A stretch of 64,000 bases of DNA from Adhaeribacter aquaticus DSM 16391 (GTDB lineage: Bacteria > Bacteroidota > Bacteroidia > Cytophagales > Hymenobacteraceae), in contig NZ_KI421517.1 of the NCBI RefSeq assembly GCF_000473365.1, positions 1,013,363 to 1,077,362 of the forward strand, written 5' to 3'. The notes beneath the pieces are model-generated. The model was not told the DNA's origin and ran no database searches. It saw only the letters and a program-made list of their open reading frames with translations. Shown one piece after another: positions 27,882-36,246 of this stretch. The translations under genes were made by a program, and so were the position numbers. Position 1 is the stretch's first letter. Every line of letters begins with the position of its first letter.

Positions 27882-28227
27882 TAGTTATATAAAATATTCC
27901 TCTTCACGAAGTACTCAGATGAGGGCGCATTAACAAAGTGGCAGGATTGAAAGAATCAAATGTTTTGAATGCACCTAGTATAAAACAGGTGGGGAAAGCT
28001 AATCCGATAGAAACGTCTAACATAACAGTCCTTTTATTACTTCACCGGCTTTACCGACCGGAGTCACTTTATCCGCATTTTCAAAAAGCATACGGGGCAG
28101 AATTCATCAGATTACAAAAAAGAACTGACAAAAAGTAAAAAGATTACAAAAGGTTAAGAACATTCTATATTACCCTAAGTATTACCTTTAGTATTGTACC
28201 TAGTAAGTACTTTAATAACAAATTACT
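27882..28227. other. Upstream region of chrA
   Basis: No convincing gene was seen. A 66-codon frame starting with GTG at 27938 has no recognisable features. Two near-consensus -7 boxes (TACCTTTA near 28175 and TACTTTAA near 28208) may drive chrA. Confidence 0.4.
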
Positions 28228-29568
28228 ATGGGTGAATTAACTTCTGCCGAAACAAGTATTGCCAAACCCAGCTTCAAAGAGGCCTTTTATTTTTGGTTAA
28301 AGCTAGGCTTCATCAGTTTTGGGGGGCCAGCCGGGCAAATTGGTATCATGCATACCTTTCTGGTAGATCAGAAAAAGTGGATTTCGGACCGCAAATTTTT
28401 GCATGCCTTAAATTACTGCATGCTTTTACCCGGTCCCGAAGCCCAACAGCTGGCCATATACATTGGCTGGTTATTGCACGGCACCATTGGCGGGATAGTA
28501 GCTGGTAGTTTGTTTGTTTTACCTTCTGTTTTCATTTTAACGGGGCTAAGCACTATTTACGTGATGTTCGGTAAAATTCCTTGGGTGTACGCCTTATTTT
28601 ATGGACTAAAACCAGCGGTAGTTGCCATCGTGATTCTGGCCTTGATTAAAATTAGCAAAAAGTCCCTGTTAAGCATTTTTCATGTGGCCATGGCCATTCT
28701 TTCCTTTATCGGCATATTCTTTCTTGATATTCCTTTCCCATATATTATACTGGGGGCAATTCTAATCGGTTGGCTGGCCCGTAAGTTCACTCCCAGCCTT
28801 TTTAAAGAAAATAAATCAGCTGAGGATATAGCCAAAAATGAAAGCGGATATTACCTTAATATGGATACAGAAATACCCGGCACCGGCTTTCATGCCTTTC
28901 GGTTACTAAAGCAAATTTTGGTAATAGCCGCGCTTTGGCTTTTACCCTTCTTACTTTTTTCGGCTAGTCAGGGGGCAGACTTCTGGAAAAAGCTTACCCT
29001 GTTTTTTACCAAAGCAGCCTTTGTTACCGTGGGGGGAGCGTATGCGGTTTTACCTTATGTTGCTCAGGTAGCCGTAGAAGATTTTAACTGGCTCACCAAG
29101 TTAGAAATGATAGATGGTTTAGCCTTAGGTGAAACGACTCCGGGCCCTCTCATTATGGTACTGGCCTTTGTGGGATTTTTGGCTGGTTATCATCATTTTG
29201 GCGGGTCGGTTTTAACGGGTGCTTTGGGGCTGTTTACGACTACCTATTATACCTTTTTGCCTTGCTTCCTTTTTATCCTGGCTGGTGCGCCAATTATTGA
29301 GAAAACGCAGAGCAATAAAAGCATCAAAGCCATTTTAAGCGTTGTAACAGCAGCTGTAGTAGGTGTGGTTTTAAACCTGACGGTCTACTTTGCTCAGGCC
29401 GTAATTTTTCCGAACCGTCTGGCCATAGCCGGCATCGATTATTTTAGTTTAGCCTGGATAATTATATCTTTTGTAGCCATGTACCGGTTTAAAATAGGCA
29501 TGATTACCTGGATAGGAATAAGTGCTTTGGCTGGCCTAATCCATTATTTAGTTACGCAGGTACTTTAA
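28228..29568 (+). CDS. chrA: Chromate transporter, long-chain (two CHR domains)
   Basis: The 446-residue membrane protein has two homologous CHR halves. The N-terminal half carries FWLKLGFISFGGPAGQIGIMH and PGPEAQQLAIYIGW. The C-terminal half carries FFTKAAFVTVGGAYAVLPYV and LALGETTPGPLIMVLAFVGF. About 10-12 hydrophobic helices are visible. Long ChrA proteins export chromate, giving resistance, and may move other oxyanions. A DUF1259 gene follows after 32 bp on the same strand, a pairing also known from other chromate-resistance loci. No ChrB-type regulator is present nearby. Confidence 0.92.
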   Translation: MGELTSAETSIAKPSFKEAFYFWLKLGFISFGGPAGQIGIMHTFLVDQKKWISDRKFLHALNYCMLLPGPEAQQLAIYIGWLLHGTIGGIVAGSLFVLPSVFILTGLSTIYVMFGKIPWVYALFYGLKPAVVAIVILALIKISKKSLLSIFHVAMAILSFIGIFFLDIPFPYIILGAILIGWLARKFTPSLFKENKSAEDIAKNESGYYLNMDTEIPGTGFHAFRLLKQILVIAALWLLPFLLFSASQGADFWKKLTLFFTKAAFVTVGGAYAVLPYVAQVAVEDFNWLTKLEMIDGLALGETTPGPLIMVLAFVGFLAGYHHFGGSVLTGALGLFTTTYYTFLPCFLFILAGAPIIEKTQSNKSIKAILSVVTAAVVGVVLNLTVYFAQAVIFPNRLAIAGIDYFSLAWIIISFVAMYRFKIGMITWIGISALAGLIHYLVTQVL

Positions 29569-29600
29569 ATAAATTTACTTTAGATTTATTGAGAACTTCT

Positions 29601-30626
29601 ATGAAAAAGAATATTAACCGCCGTCAGGCCTTACGTGCTGGTGCATTAATCGGAGCGGCCTCTATTATAGGGTTGCCGGAATTAAAAGCAGCTCCAGTTA
29701 AAGGAAAAACGCCGCCACTTTCTGCTGCCGAAATTTCTGCAATTGAATCAGGTTTAGGTAAAAAAGGCACGTATAAAGAGGCGGAAGCTACCCACACCAC
29801 TCCTTTGCCACGCAACGATTTAAAAATAAAAGTTAAAGGTGAACCGGTGCCCATTCCTTTTGGTTTCGGGGGTTGGGTATCTATTAAGAAAACTGTGGAT
29901 GGCAAAACAGCCATGCTCATGAGTGATACTGTTTTGTTGCAGGAAGAAGTAAACCCACTTATTTCGGCTGCTCAGGCGAATGGATTGGAAATTGGCGCTA
30001 TTCATAATCATTTCTTTTATGAGGAACCCCGCATATTTTATATGCACTTGCACGGGATGGGTACCCCGGCCGAACTGGCTAAAAAGTTTGCGGCTACCAT
30101 CAGTCAAAGTAAACTATCCCCAGCCAACCAGCCGCCAACTCCGGCTCCAAACCCATCCGCGCAAAGTGGAAATACTTCCCCTGGCACCGCTGCGGCACCT
30201 ACTGGTAAAGAAAATTTTGATATTCCGGCCTTAGATGCCATTGTAAAACACTCAGGCGTGGTAAACGGACCAACATATAAATATACAATTGGCCGTGATG
30301 ATTTAACGGTAATGGCCATGGGAACCGAAATGACAGCCTCAATTGGTTTAAATTCCTGGGCTTCCTTTGCCGGCAACAAAGAGAAAGCGCATATTGCCGG
30401 GGACATTGCCATGTTGGAAGCGGAGGTAAACCAGGTTATTGCGGCACTACGTCGGAATAACCTGGAAGTAGTAGCGCTTCACCACCACATGCTGGGTGAT
30501 GACCCCCACATGATATTTTTGCATTACTACGGGCAAGGAACCGCAACTACTCTGGCGCAAGGGTTCCGGGCGGCGTTGAATGAATTAGGCAAGCATGGCA
30601 AAGGTATCAATCATATGAAGCATTAA
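29601..30626 (+). CDS. Tat-exported DUF1259 (LppY/LpqO-type) protein with duplicated domain
   Basis: From the ATG at 29601 the product is 341 residues. It begins with a twin-arginine signal (NINRRQALRAGALIGAASI) and a cleavage region near LKAAP. Two copies of the DUF1259 fold follow, joined by a Pro/Ala-rich linker. The first contains IGAIHNHFFYEEPRIFYMHL, the second VVALHHHMLGDDPHMIFLHY. The paired histidine clusters suggest metal binding. A TTG start 12 bp upstream is less likely. The gene is 32 bp after chrA and likely co-transcribed. The molecular role of DUF1259 is unknown. Confidence 0.88.
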   Translation: MKKNINRRQALRAGALIGAASIIGLPELKAAPVKGKTPPLSAAEISAIESGLGKKGTYKEAEATHTTPLPRNDLKIKVKGEPVPIPFGFGGWVSIKKTVDGKTAMLMSDTVLLQEEVNPLISAAQANGLEIGAIHNHFFYEEPRIFYMHLHGMGTPAELAKKFAATISQSKLSPANQPPTPAPNPSAQSGNTSPGTAAAPTGKENFDIPALDAIVKHSGVVNGPTYKYTIGRDDLTVMAMGTEMTASIGLNSWASFAGNKEKAHIAGDIAMLEAEVNQVIAALRRNNLEVVALHHHMLGDDPHMIFLHYYGQGTATTLAQGFRAALNELGKHGKGINHMKH

Positions 30627-30984
30627 GTTTATGAATTAATTCTCATGAGCATCCGAGATAAACCAAATTGCCTATCCTTGATTTCATCCACTAGTTTACT
30701 GCCCCAGCGACTCAGGTTTAGATAGGATTAAAAGCGGAATTATTTATTTGGCAAATGCCATAGAGTCCTTATACAAGGAAACCCCGGGAGCTGGCTTTTA
30801 ATGCAGTAGACCTTGCCGAAACTGTAAGGGCCAACATTTAGTTAGTCCAGCTGAATAGTATCTGAAGGCTCAAATTAACCTCACTCGATACTCCAATACC
30901 TTCCACAGAAAAGAGGCTGCCCTTTAAAGAAAGCCTCTTTTTATTAATTTGAAATCAGTAAACTTAAATTTTACCTATACCATT
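30627..30984. other. Intergenic region after the chrA locus
   Basis: No gene is visible. The only clear structure is a terminator-like hairpin at 30909-30941. Confidence 0.5.
30909..30944 (+). terminator. Terminator-like hairpin
   Basis: AAAAGAGGCT pairs with AGCCTCTTTT across a 13-nt loop and is followed by T residues. It lies about 280 bp after the DUF1259 stop and may mark the end of a decayed gene. Confidence 0.6.
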
Positions 30985-31160
30985 TTATTGGACGCTTGTT
31001 GTAAAATCTAGTTCTATATCGGTTTCGCCAGTAGCAACATTATTATATTTAATTCCAGGTTGGTGTTTCAAACCACTTTTAGTTTACCGGTACTGGCTGC
31101 ACCTATAGTAATTTTGGTTTTTAAGCCAGCTAGCAGATTGTTTTTATCAGTAATAGAAAC
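30985..31160 (-). pseudogene. C-terminal remnant of an unidentified secreted-type protein gene
   Basis: The reverse strand reads VSITDKNNLLAGLKTKITIG and then, after a one-base frame change, LKHQPGIKYNNVATGETDI, ending DFTTSVQ with TAA at 30985-30987. The codon-like quality and clean stop point to the tail of a real gene whose front part is gone. The family is not certain. Confidence 0.45.
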
Positions 31161-31163
31161 AAA

Positions 31164-31190
31164 AAAAGCCGGTAATTAACCGGCTTTTGT
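31164..31190. terminator. Hairpin terminator downstream of the 124-residue protein gene
   Basis: AAAAGCCGGT pairs with ACCGGCTTTT around AATTA, with A/T tracts on both sides. It lies 25 bp after the minus-strand stop at 31215. Confidence 0.8.
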
Positions 31191-31214
31191 TTTATATAGA
31201 AACAGCGTATGCTA

Positions 31215-31589
31215 TTACTTAGCAGCTAACAGGCTCTGAAGTGAATGGGCAGCCGCATAAGTAGTAAAAGCCTGCTTTTGCCCCTCTGTCAGCATTCCTG
31301 CTATAGCAGCTTTATAAGCAGCTTCTAACTGAGCTAGTCTTTCCGGCTGCTGATCGGCTGCTGTAGTTTGTTTTACTTGTTGTACGGCCGCTAAATAAGC
31401 GCCTGTTAATTTCTTAATCTGGATATACTCAAACTCATTGAACCGGATAGATTCCTGCATCTGCCGAACCTGCACACGGGCAGCCTGCTCGATAGAAACC
31501 TGTAACTGATGCTGACCGGTTAAGCTATGGGCAAATCCTGTTACTGTTACTACTATGGTTAGGGCTAGTGTGATGAGACTGCTTTTCAT
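31215..31589 (-). CDS. Small secreted helical protein of unknown function
   Basis: Starting from the ATG preceded by AAAGGAT, the product is 124 residues. It has a signal peptide (LALTIVVTVTGFAHS) and a helical mature part rich in Gln and Ala. The segment MLTEGQKQAFTTYAA is reminiscent of the LTxxQ motif of Spy/CpxP-like periplasmic proteins, but only one such motif is visible, so a chaperone role is a guess. It has its own terminator. No operon partners are evident. Confidence 0.7.
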   Translation of the reverse strand: MKSSLITLALTIVVTVTGFAHSLTGQHQLQVSIEQAARVQVRQMQESIRFNEFEYIQIKKLTGAYLAAVQQVKQTTAADQQPERLAQLEAAYKAAIAGMLTEGQKQAFTTYAAAHSLQSLLAAK

Positions 31590-31776
31590 ATCCTTTTTGT
31601 TTTTATGTATACCCAAAGATACGCTACCTAATATAGCCCGTTACTATATTTCGTTTAACCTATGCCTTAACCAGACAAACTACCTCCACCAGGCGATAAA
31701 CCTTCTCCACGCTCCCTTAAACCTGGTTTAACTTACTTAAAACCGCCTCTTACAGGTTTTAAAGAACAGGAACTAA

Positions 31777-32004
31777 TTATGTTAAAGAATTCAAATCTTC
31801 TTTCGACTTGAACTGCCCTTCAAATACATAGCCAAAAGCTTCTGCAATTTTATTTAGGGTGTCTAATGGCAGACTATACTTTCCCGATTCCCAGCGCGTA
31901 TATGCTGATTTATGAATACCAAGTCGTTCACAAGCTTGCTCCTGCGTCAGACCGGCCTTGTTTCTTGCTGCTACAATAGCATCACGCATTTCTTTTAGAG
32001 TCAT
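31777..32004 (-). CDS. Small XRE-family helix-turn-helix protein
   Basis: The 75-residue protein is almost entirely one HTH_3 domain: IVAARNKAGLTQEQACERLGIHKSAYTRWESGKYSLPLDTLNKIAEAFG. It has a short tail (GQFKSKEDL). Such single-domain proteins act as DNA-binding regulators or antitoxin-like partners, but no toxin-like gene lies beside it. It is 95 bp downstream of the T9SS cargo gene on the same strand. Confidence 0.85.
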   Translation of the reverse strand: MTLKEMRDAIVAARNKAGLTQEQACERLGIHKSAYTRWESGKYSLPLDTLNKIAEAFGYVFEGQFKSKEDLNSLT

Positions 32005-32098
32005 GAGTCTATTATTTAAGGTTTATAGTTAATAGCTTATTTCAATTTTAATATTTGCCTCAATTTTTAATAAGGCCCCATCTACTCAACTATTGCTT

Positions 32099-33205
32099 TT
32101 AATTTTTTAGAAATCGTTTGGTCTGATTCAGGTCCTGGCCTTGTACCAGTACCAGGTAAGCACCCGAGGTTAAAGCCTGTATATCTAAAGTAGTTACCTG
32201 ACCAGCTTCTACTGCTTGCTGACTTAGGATAGTACCCGTTAAAGAAGCTATTTTAACCTGATAGCTGCCAGAAGCAAAAGCGGAAAGATCTACCTGTAAA
32301 GCGGCTGAAGCCGGATTAGGATATACTTTAACTAAACCAGTAACGGATGAATTTGTTTTCACGGCTATTACTTTGCTGTATTCAGCAGCACCGTTAAAGT
32401 CTACCTGGCGTAAGCGGTAGTAGTATGTAGCCGAAGCTATAACTTTATCGGTAAAGCTGTAGGTCTGCTGCAGTTTAGTTGTGCCTTTACCTGCTACTTG
32501 GCCTATCTGGCTGAAAGTTTTACCATCGGTGCTGCGCTCTACCTGGAAATAGCTGTTGTTCTCTTCTGTAGCGGTAACCCATATCAGTTCTACTACCTGC
32601 CCCTGATTGGCACCTGTAAAAGAAGCTAAGGTTACTGGTAAAGCAGTTAATGATCCATCTTCTTCTTCCCCACTACAACCACTTGGATAATCAAATTTGA
32701 AAGAACCTATGGTAAGAGCAGATTTAGCTTCTACCTGGATAGAAGAAAGTTTATTAAAATCATCCCGCTTAAGCGTATAATAAAAAACATCTGACTGACC
32801 ATTAGAAAGCCCCTCAGAACTAAAACCCTTCCTTTTACTAGGATCAAAATTAAACTGGATGCCGTAAAATGGGTTATTAGTTCCGTTTTCAACAACATAT
32901 TCAAATTCAGTTTTGCTATTACTGGGACTAATGGCCTTAGCACCTGCAGGCAAAGAAAAATTTACATTACTTAAGGCACTTAAACACTTAGAGTTCACTT
33001 GCACTTGGAAACTTAAGGTAACTGTTTTATCGGAGATATTCTCCTTATAGCCATAATATGTAATGGTGTAGCAGCCATTTTCTTGCTTGCACCAGGCAGA
33101 AGCTGTACTGGGAGAAAGAAAAAGCACCAGCAAAGTAAAAACAAAAAAACTTTTGATTACGTAAGATGCGGCAGGAAGAATCTGAGAGGAGTAAAATTGT
33201 TTCAC
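32099..33205 (-). CDS. Secreted T9SS cargo protein with type A sorting domain
   Basis: The 368-residue protein starts with GTG at 33203-33205 and has a signal peptide (FTLLVLFLSPSTASAW). The unique N-terminal region of about 150 residues contains cysteines. A bridging fibronectin-like segment follows (LPVTLASFTGANQGQVVELIW, then TYYYRLRQVDFNG). The C-terminal type A sorting domain begins VKVYPNPASAALQVDLS and ends SGAYLVLVQG and TKRFLKN. That domain directs export by the type IX secretion system and cell-surface attachment. The function of the N-terminal cargo region was not recognised. Confidence 0.9.
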   Translation of the reverse strand: MKQFYSSQILPAASYVIKSFFVFTLLVLFLSPSTASAWCKQENGCYTITYYGYKENISDKTVTLSFQVQVNSKCLSALSNVNFSLPAGAKAISPSNSKTEFEYVVENGTNNPFYGIQFNFDPSKRKGFSSEGLSNGQSDVFYYTLKRDDFNKLSSIQVEAKSALTIGSFKFDYPSGCSGEEEDGSLTALPVTLASFTGANQGQVVELIWVTATEENNSYFQVERSTDGKTFSQIGQVAGKGTTKLQQTYSFTDKVIASATYYYRLRQVDFNGAAEYSKVIAVKTNSSVTGLVKVYPNPASAALQVDLSAFASGSYQVKIASLTGTILSQQAVEAGQVTTLDIQALTSGAYLVLVQGQDLNQTKRFLKN

Positions 33206-33569
33206 TGGATATCGGGTTATTTTGGTGCCCGAAAATTGATATTATTCCAACGTTTTTTTATACTTTTTAGTTAAACAGTCCTAATTACTCGGTGAATCAT
33301 ACCAACCTAATATCATGTTTCGTTGAACATGCCTTTTTACTCGATGAATACCTTCTTTTACCAGATTAAAATATTTATGTTTTTTATTAGTTTAAGTATA
33401 TAAATTCAGTATATTACGCCCATTTAGTACCAAAAGAAATTATTTAGTTTTCTAATCCTATTTCATATTGAAGAAGATCTATATTTGAGCTTCAAATTTT
33501 CCCAATCTATATGTAGGAAATTTTTTATTAATAAATTCAAGAACCTTCAGAAACAGAAATTTAATATCA
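33206..33569. other. AT-rich intergenic region
   Basis: About 360 bp between divergent genes. No coding sequence or recognisable RNA was seen. Confidence 0.5.
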
Positions 33570-33770
33570 ATGACTGAAAAAATGCAATTTGAGTCGTTAT
33601 TAGCTGATTCCGGCTATGCTATTGCAGGTAGCATTAATGATAAGGTGGCCATTCATGAAGCGTTACTAATTCTGGATTTTAAATTGGATAGTGAAGGTAG
33701 CTTTTCTGAAATTTTGAAATATATGGCCTTAAAAGAACTCCTGTTAAACCGGCTACAAGAAATGGAATAG
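33570..33770 (+). CDS. Hypothetical 66-residue protein
   Basis: The frame starts with ATG and encodes an acidic, Leu-rich, helix-forming product (SEILKYMALKELLLNRLQEME at the end) without signal peptide or known motif. It stands alone in an AT-rich area. Amino-acid composition is plausible for a real small protein, but no family supports it. Confidence 0.35.
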   Translation: MTEKMQFESLLADSGYAIAGSINDKVAIHEALLILDFKLDSEGSFSEILKYMALKELLLNRLQEME

Positions 33771-34422
33771 GTCTTAGCTTTAGCAATAAACCAGCTGGTT
33801 CCTTTTGAAGTTTTTAGAATTTCAGATTATTTTTTTCCGCACAACATCTCCTCAAAAGCTAGATTAAAAATTTCTTACTTTCCATTCCTCGAAGCATTCC
33901 TAGTGCCTATGAGTGTTCCTATATGAAATTACTAACTATCCTCCTCTTATTAGAATATATTACTCCTGATTAGGCATTAGCCTTGATGGGACCTAAAGTA
34001 AAAAGCTTATATCTGCAAAACGCAACAGGTAAATTCAATACAGGACAATTTTATTTTATAATAAGAAAAAATTAGCAGTGAACTTTCAGACTTCCGTTAC
34101 TTAATAAAATTTTTTCTTCAAATAACTTTTGCAACAGGTTAAACTCTTTACCTAAAAAATATGAAGCGGTTAATTAAATAGTTGAGGAAAGTTTATTAAA
34201 TTAAAATATTAGCATGCATGGCTAATAATCTACCATAAAAGTAACTTTTTAACTAACTTATAACTTACTTTAAAACTCTTTACGTATAACAACTTTGCAG
34301 ATATTATATTTCCGTTTAATATACTTAAACAGGTGCTGCTGCAAAAGAATCGGGTAATAGGCAACCGCCTAAACCTTGTATAAGTTTTTAAGGTATGAGC
34401 ATACAGTTTTACAACAAAAAAC
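33771..34422. other. Gene-free AT-rich stretch
   Basis: About 650 bp with many stops in all frames. The only long minus-strand frame overlaps the next gene's start and is AT-driven. No tRNA or terminator hairpin was noticed. Confidence 0.5.
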
Positions 34423-34824
34423 ATGGCCGCTAATTTAGAACAGATTGGAACTCGCCTCCAGTTTTTTATGAAAATAAAAGGCATGGATATCTTTGCTTTG
34501 GGTGAGTATACCAATACCTCCGCAATATTAATTTCTAATATTATTGCTGGTAAAAACTATAGTATGGATGAGTTACTAGAAGTACTCAAAAATATTCCAG
34601 AACTCAATTCTCATTGGGTCATTTACGGCGAAGGCAATATCTTTAAGGATGACAAAGCGCCAGTAGCTGCAGATCCAATTACAATGGCAAAAAACCGGTT
34701 AAAGCACCTGCAGGAAATGCAACAACTCTTGGAAAAGCTGGATGCCATTGAGAAAGTAAAGAAAAACAAAAACCAGATAGATGAATTACGCAATCGCATC
34801 ACCGAATTGACTAAAAAGTTATAA
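34423..34824 (+). CDS. XRE-like DNA-binding protein with C-terminal coiled coil
   Basis: The 133-residue protein has an N-terminal helix-turn-helix domain. It includes RLQFFMKIKGMDIFALGEYTN and the typical Bacteroidota phage-repressor-like segment ELNSHWVIYGEGNIF (about 62-76). A C-terminal coiled coil follows (HLQEMQQLLEKLDAIEKVKK, about 95-130) that would allow dimerisation. It resembles small XRE regulators that sense cell state, but its target is unknown. It ends at a strong bidirectional terminator and stands alone. Confidence 0.75.
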   Translation: MAANLEQIGTRLQFFMKIKGMDIFALGEYTNTSAILISNIIAGKNYSMDELLEVLKNIPELNSHWVIYGEGNIFKDDKAPVAADPITMAKNRLKHLQEMQQLLEKLDAIEKVKKNKNQIDELRNRITELTKKL

Positions 34825-34839
34825 CATTACTCCGCAATA

Positions 34840-34880
34840 AACAATAAAGGCAAACTTTTTTGAAGTTTGCCTTTATTGTT
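34840..34880. terminator. Bidirectional terminator between convergent genes
   Basis: An 18-bp perfect stem (core AATAAAGGCAAACTT) has a 5-nt loop and A/T-rich flanks. It serves the XRE-like gene and the vanadium haloperoxidase operon. Confidence 0.88.
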
Positions 34881-34896
34881 TAAAATTAGGATCAGG

Positions 34897-36246
34897 TTAG
34901 TACTGCTTTGCAGCGACTATAGCCGGTTTAGCTTTCTCTTCTACTTTAGTAAGCACCCACTCTCCTACCTCTAATCCTTGCTTCCGGCCATTATTGATAG
35001 CATCCATGTAATGAATACCTCCATAAAACCGGGAAATGCCTGCTTCAATGGCCGCCTGCTGAAAAGAACTAAAGCTACGGGCAGGTAAGCCAAAGCGCAC
35101 TTCAACTGTATCCTGATATTTAAAATTGTCGCCAAAATAATGCGTTAAAATTACAGCAGAGGCTGAAGATATGGTCGAATGACCACTTAAATACTCTGGA
35201 AAAGGAGGCGTTTGCAGTAAGGGCTTATAATCAGGATTAATGTATTGCCGGATAGCTGTTTCCGGACGAATACGATTACTTCGAAACTTTTCATCCCAAC
35301 AAGAAATAAAGCCATCCATCAGGGAAACAGCCACCATGGTATGAATCTTCATGGCTTTAGCGAAATCTACATTTTCTTGTTTACAGGCTATTCCGGTTAT
35401 ACCTAACCAATGTGCTCCCGGTGATATTTTCTTCAAGCCTACCATTAAATGCCCATTATCTTGTAAGGCGAAAGGGTTACAATCCCAGAAAGCAGCAATT
35501 TCCTGGTGTTCTTTTGGCAGGTTTACCCCTTCTTCATAACTAGCCTGCAGTAACTTAAAGAATTCCGAATTTTTATCCTTTGAAAAAGCTACCGGTGCTT
35601 CCGGCTTAAATTGTGCACAAGTATCTAAGGTAAACGATCGGACTGTATTAAAATAAGGCTCTACCGGTGCAAAAAAACCGGGCGGGGTTGGGTACCAATC
35701 GCCTTCTTTTTGCGAGGGTGTATAGCGCGGATAATTACTGATCCGGTTGTACTTATCGGCTTTGGCATAAGCCAATATTTGTTTACTAACATCCTGCGCA
35801 TAAACAAGAGAGGCTTGCATTACCTCTTCCGAAAAACCTTTTTGTTTGAGCGAGTCCAGAAACCGTTGTTCATACTTCTCAAACAAGGCACCTGAAGGCT
35901 GCATTTTTTTTGCTGTTTCCATCATGGCCAGCAACGCGCTAAGCTGGTAATAATACGCTTTATTTATTTGTGGCTTTTGTATATTTGGATATCGGTTTAA
36001 AAGGCCGTGCATACTTTTAGCTGTACTATCATTCTGCACCACCACCTCATAACCAGCCAGGCAAGCATAAGCGAAAAAGCGGGAGGCTAATGGAGGATTG
36101 GTAACATCATTCACCATTAAATCAGTCATTTTAGCTAAGACTTGGCTTATTTGGATACTGGAAAATTCTGGTTGCTTTTGCGCTTCTTTTTTACAACCTA
36201 CCAGCACCTGCACCAACAAAATAAAAAATAAAAATCTCTTCACCAC
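34897..36246 (-). CDS. Vanadium-dependent haloperoxidase-family (PAP2) lipoprotein
   Basis: The 449-residue protein has a lipoprotein signal with cysteine at 18 (VLVGCKKEA). The C-terminal half holds the PAP2/haloperoxidase active-site motifs: KFRSNRIRPETAI (Lys/Arg binding of vanadate or phosphate), FPEYLSGHSTISSASA (catalytic His), and GISRFYGGIHYMDAINNGRKQG (Arg and His ligands). It may oxidise halides with peroxide or be a related acid phosphatase, and sequence alone does not decide. The start is GTG, and its first base is the last base of the preceding gene's stop. The two genes are therefore translated from one message, and both products are predicted lipoproteins. Confidence 0.88.
   Translation of the reverse strand: MVKRFLFFILLVQVLVGCKKEAQKQPEFSSIQISQVLAKMTDLMVNDVTNPPLASRFFAYACLAGYEVVVQNDSTAKSMHGLLNRYPNIQKPQINKAYYYQLSALLAMMETAKKMQPSGALFEKYEQRFLDSLKQKGFSEEVMQASLVYAQDVSKQILAYAKADKYNRISNYPRYTPSQKEGDWYPTPPGFFAPVEPYFNTVRSFTLDTCAQFKPEAPVAFSKDKNSEFFKLLQASYEEGVNLPKEHQEIAAFWDCNPFALQDNGHLMVGLKKISPGAHWLGITGIACKQENVDFAKAMKIHTMVAVSLMDGFISCWDEKFRSNRIRPETAIRQYINPDYKPLLQTPPFPEYLSGHSTISSASAVILTHYFGDNFKYQDTVEVRFGLPARSFSSFQQAAIEAGISRFYGGIHYMDAINNGRKQGLEVGEWVLTKVEEKAKPAIVAAKQY

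Noticed and set aside
27938-28138. 66-codon plus-strand frame upstream of chrA
   Set aside because: GTG start, no motif, no spacing to a ribosome site, and no similarity I recognise.
34230-34514. 94-codon minus-strand frame overlapping the XRE-like gene
   Set aside because: It overlaps the start of a better gene on the other strand and has low-complexity AT-rich composition.
31777-34824. Toxin-antitoxin or defence system around the two small XRE-type genes
   Set aside because: No toxin, nuclease or partner gene lies next to either regulator.
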